This document shows positions 1 through 7,573 of a stretch of 30,049 nucleotides of DNA, one piece after another. The DNA is taken from contig CAAFRM010000241.1 of assembly GCA_900765465.1 (NCBI GenBank), positions 1-30,049 on the forward strand. Direction: 5' to 3'. Both the position numbers and the translations under genes were made by a program. How positions within the stretch are numbered: the stretch's first letter is position 1; each line of letters begins with the position of its first letter. Below the pieces are notes generated by a model. The model had not been told where the DNA came from. It ran no database searches and was given only the letters and a program-made list of their open reading frames with translations. Source of the DNA: an uncultured Prevotella sp. Lineage in GTDB: Bacteria > Bacteroidota > Bacteroidia > Bacteroidales > Bacteroidaceae.

Positions 1-355
1 CCTTGCAAGGGATGTTCTTGTCGCCCTGGAACACATAGTCTGTGCTCACATGAATCAGGGTTCCATCCACTTCCTTCATCGCCTGAGCCAAGTTGCCTGC
101 TGCCGTATTGTTGAGCAGGTTGGCGAGGTCGAAATCGCTCTCCGCCTTATCCACGTTGGTATAGGCAGCGCAGTTAACGATAACCTGGATATCATTTTCC
201 TTCACCTTTTCGCGGATAGCGTCGAGGTTAGTGATGTCCAATTTCTCATAGCCTTCAGCCACATCGGTGAAGACAAACTTGTGATTGCTGTTTTTGGCGC
301 AAATCTGCATTTCATGACCGAGCTGACCATTAGCGCCTGTAACTAATATATTCAT
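1..355 (-). CDS. rfbD: dTDP-4-dehydrorhamnose reductase, N-terminal part (cut by window start)
   Basis: Reading the minus strand from the ATG at 355 gives 118 codons open to the window edge. The product begins MNILVTGANGQLG, the Rossmann GxxGxxG nucleotide-binding motif of the extended SDR RmlD/RfbD family, and continues with VNCAAYTNVDKAE and IHVSTDYVF, which are the signature segments of dTDP-4-keto-L-rhamnose reductase (the STDYVF motif carries the catalytic Thr/Ser, and the Tyr-x3-Lys would lie beyond the edge). It reduces dTDP-4-keto-rhamnose to dTDP-L-rhamnose with NAD(P)H in the cytosol, supplying rhamnose for surface polysaccharide. A TAnnTTTG-type box at 409-416 gives a leader of about 45 nt. 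The C-terminus is not in the window. Confidence 0.9.
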   Translation of the reverse strand, partial: MNILVTGANGQLGHEMQICAKNSNHKFVFTDVAEGYEKLDITNLDAIREKVKENDIQVIVNCAAYTNVDKAESDFDLANLLNNTAAGNLAQAMKEVDGTLIHVSTDYVFQGDKNIPCK

Positions 356-408
356 ATTTTGCTGTGATACTAGTTAATGATAATACATTATATATATAAA
401 ATATGTGG

Positions 409-416
409 CAAAGATA
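409..416 (-). promoter_or_regulatory. -7 box of rfbD promoter
   Basis: On the minus strand this reads TATCTTTG, matching the Bacteroidota -7 consensus TAnnTTTG. It lies 53 bases upstream of the rfbD start codon, so transcription would begin near 402. Confidence 0.65.
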
Positions 417-502
417 ATGAATTATTCCGAGCTACACAACTTTTATGAAGACAAAAAGATTCATAGTAACATAAATTATACTTTAAGGAAGTACAACCCT
501 AT

Positions 503-546
503 AAAAACAAAAAGCCCGCCGCCTTCTTTCACAAGAAAACGACGAG
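503..546 (-). terminator. Intrinsic terminator of candidate small RNA
   Basis: On the minus strand 546 to 515 folds into a 14-bp stem (several G-U pairs) closed by a GTGA tetraloop, followed directly by CTTTTTGTTTTT (514-503). It points away from the box at 772-779 and towards rfbD. It does not follow any protein gene on that strand. Confidence 0.75.
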
Positions 547-766
547 TCTTTCCTAAACATAATAGTAAAGCATTGCTGCTTTTTTGAAAGCAAATAGATT
601 CAATCAAGCAGGCTTCCTATTTCAATCAATCTTTCCCCTAAGAAACTAATACTGTTATTTAAATCAACATACTAAATCAACAAAAGGAATATTTATATAC
701 CTTTAAACTTTAGAAGACTTGAAGTGGTTTTTAAACCAAAGTCATTTTTACTGCTTTTTTGAATTC
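505..766 (-). ncRNA. Candidate standalone small RNA, ~260 nt
   Basis: The minus strand has a TATCTTTG box at 772-779 and, about 250 nt downstream, a strong intrinsic terminator (hairpin 515-546 followed by a T-rich tail). No reading frame longer than a few codons lies between. Several local stems can be drawn in the transcript: a TGGTT/AACCA hairpin near its 5' end, an AAAGG/CCTTT hairpin around 683-706, and an AAATAG/CTATTT pair near the middle. A 13-nt direct repeat (plus-strand CTGCTTTTTTGAA) occurs at 576-588 and 751-763. Size and isolation would suit a 6S-like or other regulatory RNA, but I cannot assign a family by eye. No good -33 element is visible, which lowers confidence. Confidence 0.5.
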
Positions 767-771
767 CGCTG

Positions 772-779
772 CAAAGATA
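772..779 (-). promoter_or_regulatory. -7 box of candidate small RNA
   Basis: Minus strand reads TATCTTTG. Nothing but the candidate RNA lies downstream before the terminator at 515-546, so this box either drives that RNA or is a chance match. Confidence 0.5.
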
Positions 780-926
780 CGTACTTTTTTGGCTATCTGT
801 ACACCCTAGTAGGCGTATAGTAAATAAAATGTAGATTTGCTAGGTATATAACCTACCGATTATCAGTATTTTAAACCATTTAAACATTTTTATCAAAGTA
901 AATGCTTTTATTAGAAATCTTTTCTA

Positions 927-934
927 TATCTTTG
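927..934 (+). promoter_or_regulatory. -7 box of DUF6377 regulator promoter
   Basis: TATCTTTG, matching TAnnTTTG, 48 bases before the start codon at 983. Transcription would start near 941, leaving a leader of about 42 nt. Confidence 0.65.
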
Positions 935-982
935 CAGCGTAAACAACAAAAATAGTACAAAAGGATAAAAATAGTATAGAAA

Positions 983-2599
983 ATGAAGCAGTACATACTT
1001 TTATTATTCATCATGATACCACTTCTCTCCTATGGCAAGACCGATATGGAAAAGCTATTGGAGCGGGTTGACCATGCTATCGAAATGGACAGCTACTACC
1101 AGCAACAGAAAGAGAAGGAGCTCAAACGACTGAGACGACAGGCAGGCGATGCAATCACTGCCGAAGAAAGGTTATGCTACCTCGACAGTCTCTATCGTGC
1201 CTATAGTAACTATCGCTACGACTCATCATGTGCCTATGTGAGCAAAGGGCTCCAACTGGCAGAAGCTACCCATAACACCTTTTATATCACTTGCTTTAAG
1301 ATACACCGGGCATCCGTGCTGTCGGTGGGAGGATTTTATGGCAAGGCGGAAGACATCCTGGAAACACTCGACCCTAAGCAGATGCCCTACGAACAGAAGC
1401 TGTATTACTACTTCACCTATGCCTGGCTGTTCAATTACTGGCAATCTTACGCAGCCAAATCGGAATTTGCAAACGACTTCAAAGCCAAGAAGAAGTATTA
1501 TATGAATATTTTGCTTGAAAACTTCAATGAAAAAGGAAAGAAGTCGGCTTTTTACCAGTATATGAAAGGAGAGTATATCTTTCTCAGCTCGCCTACACAC
1601 AGAAGTGTATTAGACTGTTATCTCAAAGCTTTAAAGATGACGGCTAAAAACGATCGACTGCATCCTATGGCAGCATACGGCATAGCCCGTTACTACAGAG
1701 ACCTCGAACAGTATGATCTGTATGTGAAGTATCTGGTAGAGGCAAGTGAGTCTGATGGGATTTGCCAACTCAAGGAGACAACAGCCCTCCAAAAACTTTC
1801 CTATTTTCTCTACGAAACGGACAAAGACAACAGCAAGCGTGCCACCCGATATATCCAGCATTCCATGGAGGATGCCCAGTTTTTCAACAACCGTCTCCGT
1901 ATGATAGAGATTTCAAACATCCTGCCAGTGATTGTTACAAGCAACCAGGAGGCTGCAGAACGCTCCCGTACCCGTATGGAGATTGGACTCATCTGTGCCT
2001 GCGTCATCTTAACCATCATCCTGATTCTTACAGTGGTGAATACCAAACAGAAAAACAGTTTGAAGAAAAACCGAAAGGAGATTGCGGCACAGAACAAGCA
2101 GTTGGCAGAGCTCAACCAGCGACTGATGGATACCAACAAGCGACGCGAAACCTATATGAGCCTCTTCATGGATATCAGCGCCCTGTATATCCGCAAGTTG
2201 GATGACTACAGAAAACTGGTGAGCAGAAAGGTAAAAGCCAAGCAGACAGAAGACTTACTGAAGAGCATCAACAGCTTCAAGCTGGCAGAAGAGGAATCGT
2301 CAATGTTCTACATCCGTTTCGACAAGGCTTTCATGGAACTGTATCCGAATTTCGTTGAGGAACTGAATACACTTCTCAAGCCTGAGCACCATATCGTGCT
2401 GCCACCTTCTAATGAGCTGACAACCGAAGTAAGAATCTATGCTCTGATGAGACTGGGCGTAACGGATAGCCAGGAAATAGCAACCCTGCTGTACTACTCT
2501 ACCCAAACCATCTACAATTACAAGTCGGGAATGAGAGCCAAGGCGCTCAACAGGGAAACCTTCGAGTCGGATATCAACCGACTCTGCCACATTATATAA
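983..2599 (+). CDS. DUF6377-type membrane-bound TPR transcriptional regulator
   Basis: A 538-aa protein with an N-terminal signal peptide (residues 1-18), a helical TPR-like region (about 45-320) rich in paired helices, one membrane segment (about 332-354, LICACVILTIILILTVV), a coiled coil (about 358-395), and a C-terminal LuxR/RpoE-like helix-turn-helix at about 480-520 (LGVTDSQEIATLLYYSTQTI). This layout matches the Bacteroidota family annotated as DUF6377 regulators: a periplasmic TPR sensor joined through one membrane span to a cytoplasmic DNA-binding tail. It should therefore sense something outside the inner membrane and act on DNA directly, without a kinase. No target operon lies beside it, so the ligand and regulon are unknown. 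It is monocistronic, converging on the SDR gene. Confidence 0.8.
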   Translation: MKQYILLLFIMIPLLSYGKTDMEKLLERVDHAIEMDSYYQQQKEKELKRLRRQAGDAITAEERLCYLDSLYRAYSNYRYDSSCAYVSKGLQLAEATHNTFYITCFKIHRASVLSVGGFYGKAEDILETLDPKQMPYEQKLYYYFTYAWLFNYWQSYAAKSEFANDFKAKKKYYMNILLENFNEKGKKSAFYQYMKGEYIFLSSPTHRSVLDCYLKALKMTAKNDRLHPMAAYGIARYYRDLEQYDLYVKYLVEASESDGICQLKETTALQKLSYFLYETDKDNSKRATRYIQHSMEDAQFFNNRLRMIEISNILPVIVTSNQEAAERSRTRMEIGLICACVILTIILILTVVNTKQKNSLKKNRKEIAAQNKQLAELNQRLMDTNKRRETYMSLFMDISALYIRKLDDYRKLVSRKVKAKQTEDLLKSINSFKLAEEESSMFYIRFDKAFMELYPNFVEELNTLLKPEHHIVLPPSNELTTEVRIYALMRLGVTDSQEIATLLYYSTQTIYNYKSGMRAKALNRETFESDINRLCHII

Positions 2600-2639
2600 G
2601 GAGCTGAAGGAGTTAAAGGAATTAAAGGAGTTGAAGGAG
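2600..2639. repeat. Tandem 9-bp repeat directly after a stop codon
   Basis: Immediately after the TAA at 2597-2599 come four 9-bp units: GGAGCTGAA (2600), GGAGTTAAA (2609), GGAATTAAA (2618) and GGAGTTGAA (2627), plus a partial fifth. The unit keeps a GGA lead and a purine-rich body. The last copy also forms the left arm of the 2627-2664 hairpin. Confidence 0.8.
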
Positions 2640-2664
2640 CAACTTCTTTAACTCCTTCAACTCC
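2627..2664. terminator. Convergent hairpin between DUF6377 gene and SDR gene
   Basis: Positions 2627-2639 and 2652-2664 are perfect 13-bp inverted repeats (GGAGTTGAAGGAG and its complement) with a 12-nt loop. It sits between two convergent genes, so it may end both transcripts. There is no long T-run on either side, so termination strength is uncertain. Confidence 0.5.
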
Positions 2665-2670
2665 ATAATA

Positions 2671-3423
2671 TTAATCACGATGGATAACGGTTCCGTTAGC
2701 CTGATGGGTAGCAAGAACCAGGACTTCTGCAATCTGCACATGTTCCGGAGCACTGGCAGCATAGAAAGCCACATCCGCAATATCATCACCATTCAATGGT
2801 TCGATACCCTGATAAACACTGGCAGCACGCTGATTATCTCCATGGAAACGGACATTAGAGAAATTCGTCTCCACCAAGCCGGGCTTGACATTGGTAACAC
2901 GCACCTTGGTATGAGCCACATCAATACGCAAGCCATCGGTGATTGCCTTGACGGCAGCTTTGGTAGCACAATATACATTGCCACCAGCGTAAGCCGCATC
3001 ACCAGCCACACTACCAATATTAATAATGTGTCCATGATTACGTCTCACCATACCAGGAACTATCAGACGAGTCATGGTGAGGAGTCCCTTGATATTGGTA
3101 TCAATCATCTGATCCCAATCCTCGAAACTACCCTGATACTCAGGTTCCAGGCCACGAGCCAAGCCTGCATTATTGATCAGCACATCAATATTGCGCCAAT
3201 CCTGCGGAATATAATCCACAGCCTTTCTTGCCGCTTCACGGTTACGCACATCAAAAGCCAGAGCAAGGACCTGTACCCCCTCTGCCTCCAACTCTTTCTT
3301 GAGAATTTCCAGTTTACCGGTGTTTCTACCCGTAATGATCAAATCGTAGCCACCTCTTGCAAAGCGGCGTGCACAACCCTCGCCAATTCCGCTGGTTGCA
3401 CCTGTGATAAGAGCAATTTTCAT
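2671..3423 (-). CDS. SDR family NADP-dependent oxidoreductase (YdfG-like)
   Basis: A 250-aa classical short-chain dehydrogenase. It has the cofactor motif TGATSGIG (7-14), NNAG (84-87), and the full catalytic tetrad N110, S138, Y151 and K155 (YCATK). The TGRN segment after beta-2 suggests NADP(H) preference. Closest in style to YdfG, which oxidises serine, L-allo-threonine and 3-hydroxy acids, but the SDR fold does not fix the substrate, so the call stays general. Full length, cytosolic. It is 84 bases downstream of the histidine phosphatase on the same strand; no TAnnTTTG box is seen in that gap, so the two are probably co-transcribed. Five 7-bp repeats lie just upstream of the start. Confidence 0.9.
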   Translation of the reverse strand: MKIALITGATSGIGEGCARRFARGGYDLIITGRNTGKLEILKKELEAEGVQVLALAFDVRNREAARKAVDYIPQDWRNIDVLINNAGLARGLEPEYQGSFEDWDQMIDTNIKGLLTMTRLIVPGMVRRNHGHIINIGSVAGDAAYAGGNVYCATKAAVKAITDGLRIDVAHTKVRVTNVKPGLVETNFSNVRFHGDNQRAASVYQGIEPLNGDDIADVAFYAASAPEHVQIAEVLVLATHQANGTVIHRD

Positions 3424-3425
3424 AT

Positions 3426-3459
3426 ACTTTGAACTTTGATATTTGAACTTTGAACTTTA
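3426..3459. repeat. Tandem 7-bp repeat upstream of SDR gene
   Basis: Five head-to-tail copies of ACTTTGA (3426, 3433, a TATTTGA variant at 3440, 3447, and a partial one at 3454) fill the leader next to the SDR start codon at 3423. No known regulator site is recognised. Confidence 0.75.
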
Positions 3460-3507
3460 TGATTAGTTTGCTTGGAGCAAAATCTTCCTGATTTCTCTAT
3501 GATTCCA

Positions 3508-4086
3508 TTACAGAATGAGAACTCTCACTTCGGCATTCGCCATTTTCTCTATCTGATTCATCGGGCGTTTGTAATACACACTCTGAATCGCCTTGTTGAT
3601 GATACCATGACCTACTGCGAGTATCGTCTTGTCAGGATACGCCACCTTCAACCAAGTGAGGAAGTTCTGTGCCCTCGACTTCATCCGCTCCAGAGTCTCG
3701 ACATTATCCGGCCAATCCTTCGGATCTTTGGGAAGAGAAGAAATGAACTTACCCGTAAAATCTCCCCAGTCACGTTCTCTGATTAAAGGAGTCGTCTCTA
3801 TTCTCTGGAGAATATCATCTTCCGTCAAGAATGCAGAAGCATCTGCAGTTCCCTTCAAGTGCATTTCTGCCTCCAAATGGGGACGGGCAATGATGGCACA
3901 AGTCTGCATACTGCGATAAAGATCGCTAGAAACGAAGACGTCAATGTGGTCACTTGCCATTTTCCTTGCCACTTCTTCAGCCTGCTGAATGCCCACGTCA
4001 TTCAGTCTGCCTGGAGTCTGCCCCTGCATAACCTGGGCGGCATTATCCATGGTCTCACCATGTCGAACTAAATATAGCTTTGTCAT
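3508..4086 (-). CDS. Histidine phosphatase family protein (phosphoglycerate-mutase-like)
   Basis: A 192-aa protein with the branch-1 histidine phosphatase signature LVRHGET (R8, H9, with H9 as the phosphorylated nucleophile), the second Arg in LYRSMQT (R58), an acidic proton donor in IRERDWGDF (E104) and the second catalytic His in AVGHG (H160). All four catalytic positions are present. The family covers cofactor-dependent phosphoglycerate mutases, alpha-ribazole phosphatase (CobC) and small-metabolite phosphatases. The short length and lack of mutase-specific insertions favour a phosphatase. Its substrate cannot be told from the sequence. It has its own promoter box at 4140-4147, divergent from the DUF308 gene. 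Confidence 0.88.
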   Translation of the reverse strand: MTKLYLVRHGETMDNAAQVMQGQTPGRLNDVGIQQAEEVARKMASDHIDVFVSSDLYRSMQTCAIIARPHLEAEMHLKGTADASAFLTEDDILQRIETTPLIRERDWGDFTGKFISSLPKDPKDWPDNVETLERMKSRAQNFLTWLKVAYPDKTILAVGHGIINKAIQSVYYKRPMNQIEKMANAEVRVLIL

Positions 4087-4103
4087 ATTGAATATTTATC
4101 ATC

Positions 4104-4123
4104 AGATGGGCATTCACCCATCT
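4104..4123 (-). other. Small inverted repeat in leader of histidine phosphatase
   Basis: AGATGGG (4104-4110) and CCCATCT (4117-4123) pair perfectly with a 6-nt loop. They sit between the predicted transcription start and the start codon at 4086, so the mRNA leader would fold a 7-bp hairpin close to the ribosome site. Function unknown. Confidence 0.45.
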
Positions 4124-4139
4124 ATTTTATTTTTGCTTA

Positions 4140-4147
4140 CAAAATTA
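4140..4147 (-). promoter_or_regulatory. -7 box of histidine phosphatase promoter
   Basis: Minus strand reads TAATTTTG, matching TAnnTTTG, 54 bases upstream of the start codon at 4086. It is divergent from the box at 4234-4241. Confidence 0.55.
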
Positions 4148-4233
4148 CTGATAATAATTGAAATGAAGGAATAAATTGCGTTAAATATGATATAAAAGCG
4201 AGAGAAAAAACTTGTGGTATCAAAAATCTTTCG

Positions 4234-4241
4234 TACTTTTG
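4234..4241 (+). promoter_or_regulatory. -7 box of DUF308 gene promoter
   Basis: TACTTTTG with a possible -33 TTG at 4213-4215 (18-base spacing). It is 70 bases upstream of the start codon at 4312. Confidence 0.6.
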
Positions 4242-4311
4242 CAATAGAAAGGAAATACTTTTCAGGAAAAGGAAACGCAATATTGCAATACAACATTTTA
4301 AATCAATTGAT

Positions 4312-4917
4312 ATGAAAGTAATACAAAGTTCATTATTTCGAGCCTTATGCGCCATCATTATAGGTGCTCTACTCATACAATACAGAGAACAGACAGTCAC
4401 CTGGATTACCATTGCCATCGGTGTATTGTTTTTCCTCTCGGGCGTATTCTCGTTACTCAGTTATATGAGTGCCAAGCGAAGTGCAGAGAAAATGAAGGGA
4501 CAGTATCTCTATGATGCTCAAGGCAACCAAATCATAGGTATGCGCCCTAACTTTCCTCTTGTAGGACTCGGTTCACTCATCTTTGGTCTGGTACTGGCAC
4601 TGATGCCAAATGTATTCATCGCCTGGCTGATGTTCATCCTCTCGGCAATACTGATTATGGGAGCCCTTACCCAAATGGCGAACCTGGTATCTGCTGCCAA
4701 GATGGGCAGAGTGGGTATCGTATATTGGCTGATGCCTACACTCCTGCTGCTATTGGGATTGTTCACCCTCTTCAAGCCATCTTCCATTGCATCTGCCCCA
4801 CTACTCGTTATCGGATGGGCAATGCTGGTATATGGCGTAGTAGAAGCCGTCAATGCCATGAAGGTTTCCAACAACCGACGCAGATGGCATAAGACACAGG
4901 AAATACAAAAGAGATAA
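4312..4917 (+). CDS. DUF308 (HdeD-like) integral membrane protein
   Basis: A 201-aa inner-membrane protein with about six hydrophobic segments (roughly 8-24, 29-50, 83-97, 101-122, 134-151 and 158-178) in the paired-helix pattern of HdeD/DUF308 proteins, with a basic C-terminal tail (RRRWHKTQEIQKR). E. coli HdeD is linked to acid tolerance, but most DUF308 proteins have no assigned role. It is monocistronic, with its own promoter and a bidirectional terminator downstream. The stop codon lies inside the first unit of a tandem repeat. Confidence 0.8.
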   Translation: MKVIQSSLFRALCAIIIGALLIQYREQTVTWITIAIGVLFFLSGVFSLLSYMSAKRSAEKMKGQYLYDAQGNQIIGMRPNFPLVGLGSLIFGLVLALMPNVFIAWLMFILSAILIMGALTQMANLVSAAKMGRVGIVYWLMPTLLLLLGLFTLFKPSSIASAPLLVIGWAMLVYGVVEAVNAMKVSNNRRRWHKTQEIQKR

Positions 4918-4978
4918 TACGAAAAAAAAGATAATACGAAAAAAGAGATAATACGAAAAAAGAGATAATACGAAAAAA
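4911..4978. repeat. Tandem ~17-bp repeat spanning a stop codon
   Basis: Four near-identical units of GAGATAATACGAAAAAA run head to tail. The first covers the last codons and TAA of the DUF308 gene; the later copies repeat that same TAA outside the gene. Copy lengths vary by two or three bases, through the A-run and a missing GA. The array ends in the left arm of a terminator hairpin. Confidence 0.85.
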
Positions 4979-5019
4979 GCTTCTATCATGGGATTCATAT
5001 CCGAATGATAGAAGCTTTT
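4975..5019. terminator. Bidirectional intrinsic terminator
   Basis: Arms AAAAGCTTCTATCAT (4975-4989) and its exact complement (5005-5019) form a 15-bp stem with a 15-nt loop. The A-run on the left and the TTTT on the right give U-tails in both directions. It serves the convergent DUF308 gene and the udk operon. Confidence 0.8.
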
Positions 5020-5025
5020 ATGTTT

Positions 5026-5649
5026 TTAATCTACCAATCCCTCTACATATCTGCAGAGAATACCAATACCGGTAGCATTCTCTCCTCCCTGAGGAATGAT
5101 GATGTCTGCATAGCGCTTGGTTGGTTCGATAAACTGTTCGTGCATAGGCTTGAGCACCTTCAGATAACGATCTACCACCATGGAAACCGTACGCCCCCGA
5201 TCGATGGTATCACGCTGGATGTTACGGATCAGGCGCTCATCGGCATCTGTATCCACAAACACCTTCAAGTCCATCAAATCACGTAATTCCTTATCCACCA
5301 AAGTCATGATTCCCTCTATGATTATCACTGGCTTAGGTTCTACATGAATCGTTTCCTTCTCGCGGTTACACTTCAGATAACTGTAGGTAGGCTGCTCGAT
5401 TGCCTTACCGGCACGAAGGTCGGCAAGCTGCTGATGAAGCAACTTCCAATCGAAGGCATCCGGATGATCGAAGTTGATGGCTCTACGCTCCTCCTCCGTC
5501 ATATTCGTCGTATCATTATAATAAGAATCCAGAGGAACAACTGCCACGAAATGAGGAGGCAACGCTTCCACCAATCTCTTGACTACGGTAGTCTTACCGC
5601 ATCCGGTACCACCAGCGATACCGATCACTGTTACTTTATTTTCTGCCAT
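5026..5649 (-). CDS. udk: Uridine kinase
   Basis: A 207-aa P-loop kinase. The Walker A GGTGCGKT is at 13-20, the substrate-site segment PLDSYYND follows at about 39-46, then NFDHPDAFDW, YSYLKCNRE, the Walker-B-like IIIEGIM, and the lid region DADERLIRNIQRDTIDRGR. All are hallmark stretches of uridine/cytidine kinase, at the normal family length. It phosphorylates uridine and cytidine to UMP and CMP with a nucleoside triphosphate, for pyrimidine salvage in the cytosol. It is last of a three-gene minus-strand operon (phosphohydrolase fold, glycosylase, udk), with 5 bases between it and the glycosylase stop and no promoter box there. Confidence 0.95.
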   Translation of the reverse strand: MAENKVTVIGIAGGTGCGKTTVVKRLVEALPPHFVAVVPLDSYYNDTTNMTEEERRAINFDHPDAFDWKLLHQQLADLRAGKAIEQPTYSYLKCNREKETIHVEPKPVIIIEGIMTLVDKELRDLMDLKVFVDTDADERLIRNIQRDTIDRGRTVSMVVDRYLKVLKPMHEQFIEPTKRYADIIIPQGGENATGIGILCRYVEGLVD

Positions 5650-5654
5650 ATCTC

Positions 5655-6230
5655 TTATTTTTCCAATATATCATTAAACATTTTCCGATAATATTCCGCC
5701 TTCTTCTCTACAGCCATCGGATAAGCCCTACTGCTGCTAGGCATACGATAGAGACGGAACTTGCGGTTTTCGAATTCAAACTCCACAAATCCTCCCATCT
5801 CCGGCTTTTCCCTGATACCGAAGTGATCGGAGAAGACTTTGGTTGCCAGCTGTCCGGCAGTAAGTACCGCCGTGCAATCAGGCAGGGAACGGAGCATGCC
5901 GTCCAGATCGGAAGGCTGAACCACCTGCAAATCTTTGTCAGATGCCGTATTCTTGGTACGGATCACCTGCTGGGCAGTATCATAGATAGCCACCCCCTTC
6001 TGCATCAGGAACTCCTTGATGGCATCCAAGCGATAAGTCTTGTGCTCCACATCTACAAAGTGAAACTTGTCATCAAAGTAGATGATGCCGAAGATTCGCC
6101 ACATATCATTCTGGAAATTAGGATAATACCAGGGCATACACCAGCGCTTTTCTGCCGGCGGAAAGGTTCCGAGCATCAGCAACTTGGCATTGCCCGGCAA
6201 CCATGGTTCAAAAGGATGAGACTCTAACAT
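5655..6230 (-). CDS. Uracil-DNA glycosylase superfamily protein
   Basis: The start is placed at 6230 (MLESHPFEPW), giving 191 aa. The ATG follows the stop of the upstream gene by two bases, whereas the longer frame from 6293 would run far into that gene. The opening LLMLGTFPPAE is the water-activating loop typical of UDG-superfamily members, and the tail RLYRMPSSSRAYPM resembles their C-terminal DNA-minor-groove motif (Ser-rich loop). It should excise damaged or mispaired bases, but the exact base is not readable and these MUG-like Bacteroidota proteins are little studied. Middle gene of the operon with udk. Confidence 0.8.
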   Translation of the reverse strand: MLESHPFEPWLPGNAKLLMLGTFPPAEKRWCMPWYYPNFQNDMWRIFGIIYFDDKFHFVDVEHKTYRLDAIKEFLMQKGVAIYDTAQQVIRTKNTASDKDLQVVQPSDLDGMLRSLPDCTAVLTAGQLATKVFSDHFGIREKPEMGGFVEFEFENRKFRLYRMPSSSRAYPMAVEKKAEYYRKMFNDILEK

Positions 6231-6232
6231 TT

Positions 6233-7297
6233 CTACTTCTTTTTTACCAGATACAGTACTACAGGCAAGTGATCGCTGTAGCCATTCAGCCATTTACCGC
6301 CAGCCTTGGTACGCAACGGCGCACCCTGATAGCGACCCTCCTGCTGGATGAGATAATCTCTGCGGAACACCTGATGATTCCAGTACTTCAGACTGCGATA
6401 GCCCTTCTTCTTTCCATCCTTGTTCAGAAGATTAGGAGTCAGCACAATCTGATCGAAGAGATTCCATTTTCCCCTGTAGTAAAGAGTTCCCTTTTCTTCC
6501 TTTGCCAGGATGTTATACCAAGGATTATACATATCTCCCTCACCTACTTCTGATATTTCCGGTTGGGCACGGAGAACCTCATGCATACTCTTGTTGGTAG
6601 GATCATCGTTCATATCTCCCATCACAAACACCTTCATTTCAGGATTCAGGCGAAGCAGGGAGTCTTTCACAGCCTTGGTCTGACGGGCACCACTCTCACG
6701 ATAGAAAGAACCGGAGAACTGACTTGGCCAGTGACAAACGATGACCGCCACATCATCCCCCGCCATCTCACCTCTCACCGTAAGAAAGCCACGGGTATAA
6801 AAGGCTGAATCCTTTGCCAACTCCTGCACATAAGGAACCAGCTTCACATTCTTCACTGTAAAAAGAGCCGGATTATAAAGCAGTGCACAGTCGATGCCTC
6901 GCTTATCCGGACCTTCGATATGGCAGAACTGCATATTGCGAGCCTTCAAAGGCGGCTGGGCAGTAAGGTCTTTCAGTACATTGGCATTCTCAACCTCGGC
7001 AAGACCGATGAAGGCACAACCTGCATCAGGCAGCACATCCGTACCCATATCAGCCAAGGCACGAGACATATTCTTCAACTTACTCGTATATCTCTCGCTA
7101 TTCCATCCCTTAGCAGGCAGATACTCATAATCATTCTTGCCGGCATCATGACAGGTATCAAAGAGGTTCTCCTGGTTGTAGAAGCCAACGGCATAGACAT
7201 GAAACTTTTTAGGGTTGAAATTCTGCTGCGTCTTCTGCGCCCAAGCACCCAAGCCAACCATGAGCAGGGCTGCCAATAATAGCATTTGTCTTTTCAT
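6233..7297 (-). CDS. Secreted endonuclease/exonuclease/phosphatase family protein
   Basis: The start is placed at 7297 (MKRQMLLLAALLMVGLG), which opens a classical signal peptide cut near GAWA-QK; the frame upstream to 7393 spans the promoter and is not translated. The 354-aa product has the EEP (DNase I-like) fold motifs: FYNQENLFD near the N-terminus, IGLAEVEN (catalytic Glu), the CHWPSQ segment, the VFVMGDMNDDP metal/catalytic loop and the C-terminal SDHLPVVLY with the catalytic Asp-His. It is predicted to act in the periplasm or outside the cell on nucleic acid or a phosphoester. First gene of the operon with the glycosylase and udk, which would suit nucleic-acid salvage. Confidence 0.85.
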   Translation of the reverse strand: MKRQMLLLAALLMVGLGAWAQKTQQNFNPKKFHVYAVGFYNQENLFDTCHDAGKNDYEYLPAKGWNSERYTSKLKNMSRALADMGTDVLPDAGCAFIGLAEVENANVLKDLTAQPPLKARNMQFCHIEGPDKRGIDCALLYNPALFTVKNVKLVPYVQELAKDSAFYTRGFLTVRGEMAGDDVAVIVCHWPSQFSGSFYRESGARQTKAVKDSLLRLNPEMKVFVMGDMNDDPTNKSMHEVLRAQPEISEVGEGDMYNPWYNILAKEEKGTLYYRGKWNLFDQIVLTPNLLNKDGKKKGYRSLKYWNHQVFRRDYLIQQEGRYQGAPLRTKAGGKWLNGYSDHLPVVLYLVKKK

Positions 7298-7360
7298 TCT
7301 TTTTCTCGCTTTAAAGTTATAACTATATGATACATCATCTGATGTTCTCAAACTAATATG

Positions 7361-7368
7361 CAAAGATA
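7361..7368 (-). promoter_or_regulatory. -7 box of EEP-glycosylase-udk operon
   Basis: Minus strand reads TATCTTTG, 63 bases upstream of the chosen start at 7297. Its position excludes the longer upstream start at 7393. Confidence 0.65.
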
Positions 7369-7559
7369 CCGCATTAATTACAATTATCATCATAAATGGG
7401 AATAAAATTTTGAGTTTTCATTCATTTTTAACACATCCAGTCCTCTTTTTACCACTCTAAAAGATCATTTTCCACCTTATTTATATATACACAGACACCA
7501 AAATCCCCAATATTTCTAAAAAACACCGGGAAATATTTGGTGATTTCAGGAAAAAGCAG

Positions 7560-7567
7560 TAACTTTG
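7560..7567 (+). promoter_or_regulatory. -7 box of rpmE2 promoter, with -33
   Basis: TAACTTTG, with TTTG at 7536-7539 exactly 20 bases upstream: the best-formed -33/-7 pair in the left half of the window. Transcription would begin near 7574, giving a leader of about 109 nt. Confidence 0.7.
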
Positions 7568-7573
7568 CACCCT

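Larger units (their letters stand above)
356..982. other. 627-base gene-free stretch
   Basis: AT-rich. No convincing protein gene is seen. From left to right it holds the rfbD promoter (409-416), a candidate small RNA on the minus strand with its own terminator and -7 box (about 505-779), and the promoter of the DUF6377 regulator (927-934). The 60-codon reading frame at 405-587 runs antisense across the RNA terminator, has no ribosome-binding context and no recognisable product, so it is not called. Confidence 0.6.

Noticed and set aside
405..587. 60-codon plus-strand frame
   Set aside because: Runs antisense over a clear intrinsic terminator and a promoter, no ribosome site, low-complexity product.
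2680..3432. 250-codon plus-strand frame
   Set aside because: Exact antisense shadow of the SDR gene, whose motifs are all on the minus strand.
6231..6293. 21-residue N-terminal extension of the glycosylase
   Set aside because: Overlaps the end of the upstream gene; the ATG at 6230 directly follows that stop codon.
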